Shown piece by piece: positions 7,385 through 9,427 of a stretch of 9,427 nucleotides of DNA. Within the stretch, counting starts at the first letter, position 1. Each line of letters opens with the position of its first letter. A program made the translations under genes and the position numbers. The notes beneath the pieces were generated by a model. The model searched no databases and had not been told where the DNA came from. It worked only from the letters and a program-made list of their open reading frames with translations. Origin of the DNA: JAVBKP01 sp031553975 (GTDB lineage Bacteria > Bacillota > Clostridia > Peptostreptococcales > Anaerovoracaceae); the NCBI GenBank assembly GCA_031553975.1, contig JAVBKP010000011.1:1-9427 (forward strand), in the 5' to 3' direction.

Positions 7385-7385
7385 T
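7368..7385 (-). repeat. Tandem ATTGCCAA direct repeat overlapping the -35 region
   Basis: The 8-mer ATTGCCAA occurs on the minus strand at 7378-7385 and again at 7368-7375, exactly 10 bp apart, about one helical turn. The first copy contains the -35 box and the second lies in the spacer. The arrangement could be an operator; no binding protein can be named. Confidence 0.45.
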
Positions 7386-7415
7386 AGCAAGGTGGGTTTT
7401 GACCATTTTTATTCA

Positions 7416-8102
7416 TTATGATAGTCTCAACACTTGGCCTACTTTGACTTTATTTGGGTCACTGATTTTGTTTAAGGTTGCTAACATCTTGTATTTATTC
7501 CCATCTCCTAGCTGCATTTTGGCAATGGCCCACAGCGTATCTCCTGATTTGACTGTATAGGTCTTTGGTATGATTTTGCCGCTATAGCGATTTGATTCTG
7601 TATATTTAGAAACCAAAGCCCCCTCCATATTAAGCGCTTCGTATTTTCCTTTGTCATTTGGGTCTATGAATGCAATGTATTTCTTATACTCGCACAATTT
7701 CAATGTATAGTAAACATCTTCATCTCCGCCCTCCTTATAGTAACTAAAATCATCTATGGCGACTAATCCCTCTGTGTTTGCCAGCTTAAAATCAATTTCC
7801 GATGATGTCATTATTATTGGTTTTTTTAAATCTCTCACATCCTCAAAGAATTTTATACACGCTGTTGGCGAGCGATATTGTTTCTCAGACAACGCTCCGT
7901 TTATTAGCGGTGAATTGATATTGGCAGGGAATATACCCTCCAATGTGATCTCTACTAGTTTTGGTGTGCGAATAATATTGATCTCCCCTATGCTTACAAT
8001 CTCTCGCCTAAGATTGTTGCCATCTCTTATGATTTCTAGCTTTGGCGGATTCACTGGTAGTGTCAAAATGTCCTCGTCATTTCTAAAATATATTTTTATC
8101 AT
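7416..8102 (-). CDS. xkdP: LysM-domain baseplate/hub protein, XkdP type (228 aa)
   Basis: The C-terminal 47 residues (about 182-228) form a LysM peptidoglycan-binding domain: YTVKSGDTLWAIA, then LGDGNKYKMLATLNKI and the closing KVKVGQVLRLS. The N-terminal part carries PPKLEI, EINIIRTPKLVEITLEG and SPTACIKFFEDVRD, features typical of the XkdP/gp53-like family that caps the tube at the baseplate. The length matches the roughly 230 residues of PBSX XkdP. The gene starts 11 bp after the tape-measure-position gene, with a GAGGGGGAT Shine-Dalgarno. Its expected role is to join the tube end to the hub and dock on peptidoglycan during injection. In PBSX the next gene is xkdQ; here a 288-aa gene cassette intervenes. 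No terminator is seen after its TAA. Confidence 0.88.
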   Translation of the reverse strand: MIKIYFRNDEDILTLPVNPPKLEIIRDGNNLRREIVSIGEINIIRTPKLVEITLEGIFPANINSPLINGALSEKQYRSPTACIKFFEDVRDLKKPIIMTSSEIDFKLANTEGLVAIDDFSYYKEGGDEDVYYTLKLCEYKKYIAFIDPNDKGKYEALNMEGALVSKYTESNRYSGKIIPKTYTVKSGDTLWAIAKMQLGDGNKYKMLATLNKISDPNKVKVGQVLRLS

Positions 8103-8113
8103 TCTATCCCCCT

Positions 8114-9193
8114 CTATGCCATCAGCCTTCCACTCATAGCCTCAGTCATGATTCTTTCCAGTTCTGCCACAATTGTATTCATCGTTAGAGGCTTTTCTGT
8201 TGTCCTCAGGCTGGTAGCCTGCGGTATGGTGGTGGGTGCTGTGGTTCTTTTCATGGCTTTTTCTCTTTTCATCTCAGTCTGTTCTAGTTCTTTGATTGTC
8301 TTCATTTTGATATTTTGAACAGCCTTCACATTGATCCCTGGTGTACTTTTTCCTTTTTCTAATTCTAAAGCCTTTCTATTCAAAACCCCTATTTCTATCT
8401 CGTCAATGCTTTTTCCTGTGGTTTTCTGCATTTTTTCAATAGCCTGCTTTTGCACCTTTTCATAGAAGGCTTTTGACATTCCCCCTTCTAGCATGGTCAT
8501 TCTTGGACTTGATGTGAAGGCCGCACCCCTATCATATTGTGACATGGCAATACCAGCCTTTGCTGCGATTTGATAGGCATCTTGACCTTGTCTTAGGCTT
8601 TCTTCCAGTGAAATGGGTTTAGCTATAGGAATAGACCCTAACCCCAAATTTCTTTTTTCTTCGTTTTTTGCAAGCACATGAGAAACGCCTAAAAAAGCCG
8701 CTGGTGCCCCTGCAACACCTACCACCCCGGCTGTGACAGGTAACTTACTTATATTGTGCATTGCTTTTCCAAAATCAGCAATCCCTTTTATCTCTGCTAG
8801 CGCGTCAACTGTATTCACAGCCCCTTTAACATACTTATCATCTTTGATACCTGGAATATATTTTGCACCAATCGTTGCTACGGTCATCAATGCTGCTGTA
8901 CGTGGTTTGACTATGTTTCGCAAGTTAAACATCTCGAAATACCCCGCTACCTCAAAAGGTTTTTCAATCCCCTTGGCTATTGGGCTATCTGGTTCAAGCA
9001 ATCGTGGTATTGTCAAACTATAGGCCCATGAGGCGGCTGTCATCTTTTGGTAACGACCGAATATATCCATCATCGGTAACATTGTGTCATATTTGCCATA
9101 AGAATCAAGTAACAGTTTTATTATGCCATCACTAGTATTTTGTGGAATTTGAATATTCTCTTCTAAGCTACGTCTCCTACTATCATTTGGCAT
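8114..9193 (-). CDS. Short tape-measure-position tail protein (359 aa)
   Basis: No catalytic motif is recognised. The assignment as tail length ruler comes from position: it directly follows the frameshifted chaperone and precedes the LysM hub gene, which is the slot of XkdO in PBSX. The protein has a polar N-terminus, an alanine/glycine-rich hydrophobic stretch at about residues 151-175 (core GVVGVAGAPAAFLGV), a charged probably helical region at about 235-315, a Thr/Pro-rich linker at about 317-335 and a short C-terminal amphipathic helix (about 337-353). A hydrophobic patch is usual in tape measures, which can interact with the target membrane. Usual lengths are about 600 to more than 1,500 residues, so this one is very short. 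A strong GGAAGGGGGGAG Shine-Dalgarno about 6 nt before ATG supports an intact start. It could instead be a different tail protein with the true ruler lost or elsewhere. Confidence 0.55.
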   Translation of the reverse strand: MPNDSRRRSLEENIQIPQNTSDGIIKLLLDSYGKYDTMLPMMDIFGRYQKMTAASWAYSLTIPRLLEPDSPIAKGIEKPFEVAGYFEMFNLRNIVKPRTAALMTVATIGAKYIPGIKDDKYVKGAVNTVDALAEIKGIADFGKAMHNISKLPVTAGVVGVAGAPAAFLGVSHVLAKNEEKRNLGLGSIPIAKPISLEESLRQGQDAYQIAAKAGIAMSQYDRGAAFTSSPRMTMLEGGMSKAFYEKVQKQAIEKMQKTTGKSIDEIEIGVLNRKALELEKGKSTPGINVKAVQNIKMKTIKELEQTEMKREKAMKRTTAPTTIPQATSLRTTEKPLTMNTIVAELERIMTEAMSGRLMA

Positions 9194-9208
9194 TTTTCTC
9201 CCCCCTTC

Positions 9209-9427
9209 CTACCTTTCTTTCATATACTCATCAATCATCTCTATGACCAGTGCTTTTTCCCTTAGGGAAAGATTTGCAAACTGGGAAGGCGGCCAGTGAA
9301 ACGTATGCATGCAGTAATATGCATACATCGTCTCACCATCCCCTTCCCTTATGAGTTTTTTGCTTCTTTCCTTAGTTCCTCTATGTCTATATTGAACCCT
9401 GATATTTTCAGAATTTCACTGGATAGG
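9209..9427 (-). CDS. Tail assembly chaperone, -1 frameshift-extended product (gpGT-like, partial)
   Basis: If ribosomes slip back one base on the heptamer at 9355-9361, reading continues as KKLIREGDGET and then MYAYYCMHTFHWPPSQF, ending EYMKER at the TAG at 9209-9211. That adds about 50 residues. The frame is open without a stop from the heptamer to the TAG. The motif FHWPPSQF, followed by a short helix rich in charged residues (LREKALVIEMIDEYMKER), resembles the T-domain of Bacillota tail chaperones. An internal ATG at 9326-9328 gives a 39-residue ORF in the same frame, but it has only a weak Shine-Dalgarno, so a fused product is the better reading. The extended form is expected to link the chaperone to the tail tube protein, as gpGT does in lambda; that role is inferred from the family. 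Confidence 0.75.
9300..9329 (-). other. Inverted repeat downstream of the frameshift site
   Basis: On the minus strand GTATGCAT (9319-9326) and ATGCATAC (9303-9310) are perfect complements around an 8-nt loop. Three further pairs, two of them G-U wobbles, extend the stem to about 11 bp. The stem starts about 25 nt after the heptamer, farther than the usual 5-9 nt, so a stimulatory role is uncertain. Confidence 0.4.
9349..9427 (-). CDS. Tail assembly chaperone, C-terminal end (zero-frame product, partial)
   Basis: Only the last 25 codons and the TAA stop (9349-9351) are in the window; the gene continues past the right edge. The visible end reads LSSEILKISGFNIDIEELRK followed by EAKNS. It lies just upstream of the tape-measure-position gene, where contractile and siphophage tails encode the chaperone that coats the tape measure during tube polymerisation (lambda gpG, PBSX XkdN). 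The zero-frame stop comes two codons after an A AAA AAC slippery heptamer, so this is read as the shorter of two products, the gpG-like form. The assignment rests on position and on the frameshift architecture, because the body of the protein cannot be seen. Confidence 0.7.
   Translation of the reverse strand, partial: LSSEILKISGFNIDIEELRKEAKNS
9355..9361 (-). promoter_or_regulatory. Programmed -1 ribosomal frameshift slippery site A AAA AAC
   Basis: In the chaperone zero frame the codons are GCA AAA AAC, giving the X XXY YYZ heptamer A AAA AAC. The zero frame stops two codons later (TCA, then TAA), while the -1 frame stays open for about 50 codons and carries a phage-tail motif. A Shine-Dalgarno-like AAGGA lies about 7 nt upstream (9369-9373), in the same relation as the stimulator of E. 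coli dnaX frameshifting. A possible hairpin lies downstream at 9300-9329. Confidence 0.75.

Noticed and set aside
7386..7424. Possible insertion scar or flanking direct repeat of the moron cassette (compared with 6376-6395)
   Set aside because: Only loose AT-rich similarity (ATTTTTAT) was seen at the two ends, which is expected by chance here. No target-site duplication or inverted repeats typical of an insertion sequence were found.
9209..9328. Independent 39-aa gene starting at the ATG at 9328
   Set aside because: The Shine-Dalgarno is weak, and the frame is open upstream to a correctly phased A AAA AAC heptamer. It is read as the frameshift extension of the chaperone, although some internal initiation is not excluded.
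1..9427. CRISPR array, tRNA genes, attachment site or replication origin
   Set aside because: No regularly spaced repeats, cloverleaf-like segments or integrase-linked repeats were seen; the window is filled with closely packed minus-strand genes.

Overview
The window is the tail and baseplate section of a contractile-tailed (myovirus, PBSX/Xkd-type) prophage or tail-derived particle of a Bacillota host. Every supported gene is on the minus strand, so transcription runs from the right edge of the window to the left. The low-GC base composition, the strong AGGAGG-type ribosome binding sites, the XkdP-to-XkdU gene order and the copper-amine-oxidase-N-like secreted protein all suggest Clostridia or a related Bacillota lineage. 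Genus cannot be fixed from the sequence, and no capsid, packaging, lysis or integrase genes lie in the window.

In transcription order: (1) at the right edge, the C-terminal end of the tail assembly chaperone, with an A AAA AAC slippery heptamer that would shift ribosomes by -1 into an extension carrying an FHWPPS motif; (2) a very short tape-measure-position protein (359 aa); (3) a LysM-containing baseplate/hub protein (XkdP type); (4) an autonomous cassette with its own near-consensus promoter, strong Shine-Dalgarno, a secreted 288-aa protein with copper amine oxidase N-type repeats, and a hairpin terminator, which looks like a phage moron (lysogenic conversion gene); (5) the hub protein XkdQ; (6) DUF2577 protein XkdR; (7) gp25-like wedge protein XkdS; (8) baseplate J protein XkdT; (9) XkdU (DUF2313) with an added C-terminal domain; (10) a 777-aa modular tail fibre with a LamG-type lectin domain and a C-terminal discoidin-like domain; (11) a 76-aa acidic protein of unknown function; (12) the first codons of one more gene at the left edge.

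The structural genes are packed with overlaps of 1 to 19 bp or gaps of about 11 to 15 bp, and most have strong Shine-Dalgarno sequences, as expected for one late operon. The chaperone coats the tape-measure protein while the tube is assembled; the LysM protein, XkdQ, XkdR, XkdS, XkdT and XkdU form the hub and wedges of the baseplate; the fibre binds the host surface. The cassette at about 6419-7385 is the only break in this layout, and its terminator lies against the start of xkdQ.

The most notable points are the moron cassette with its own promoter and terminator, the frameshift site with candidate stimulatory elements, and the short tape measure, which would predict a tail of only about 50 nm. 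No CRISPR, tRNA, insertion sequence or attachment site was seen. There is no gene-free stretch of 300 bases or more.
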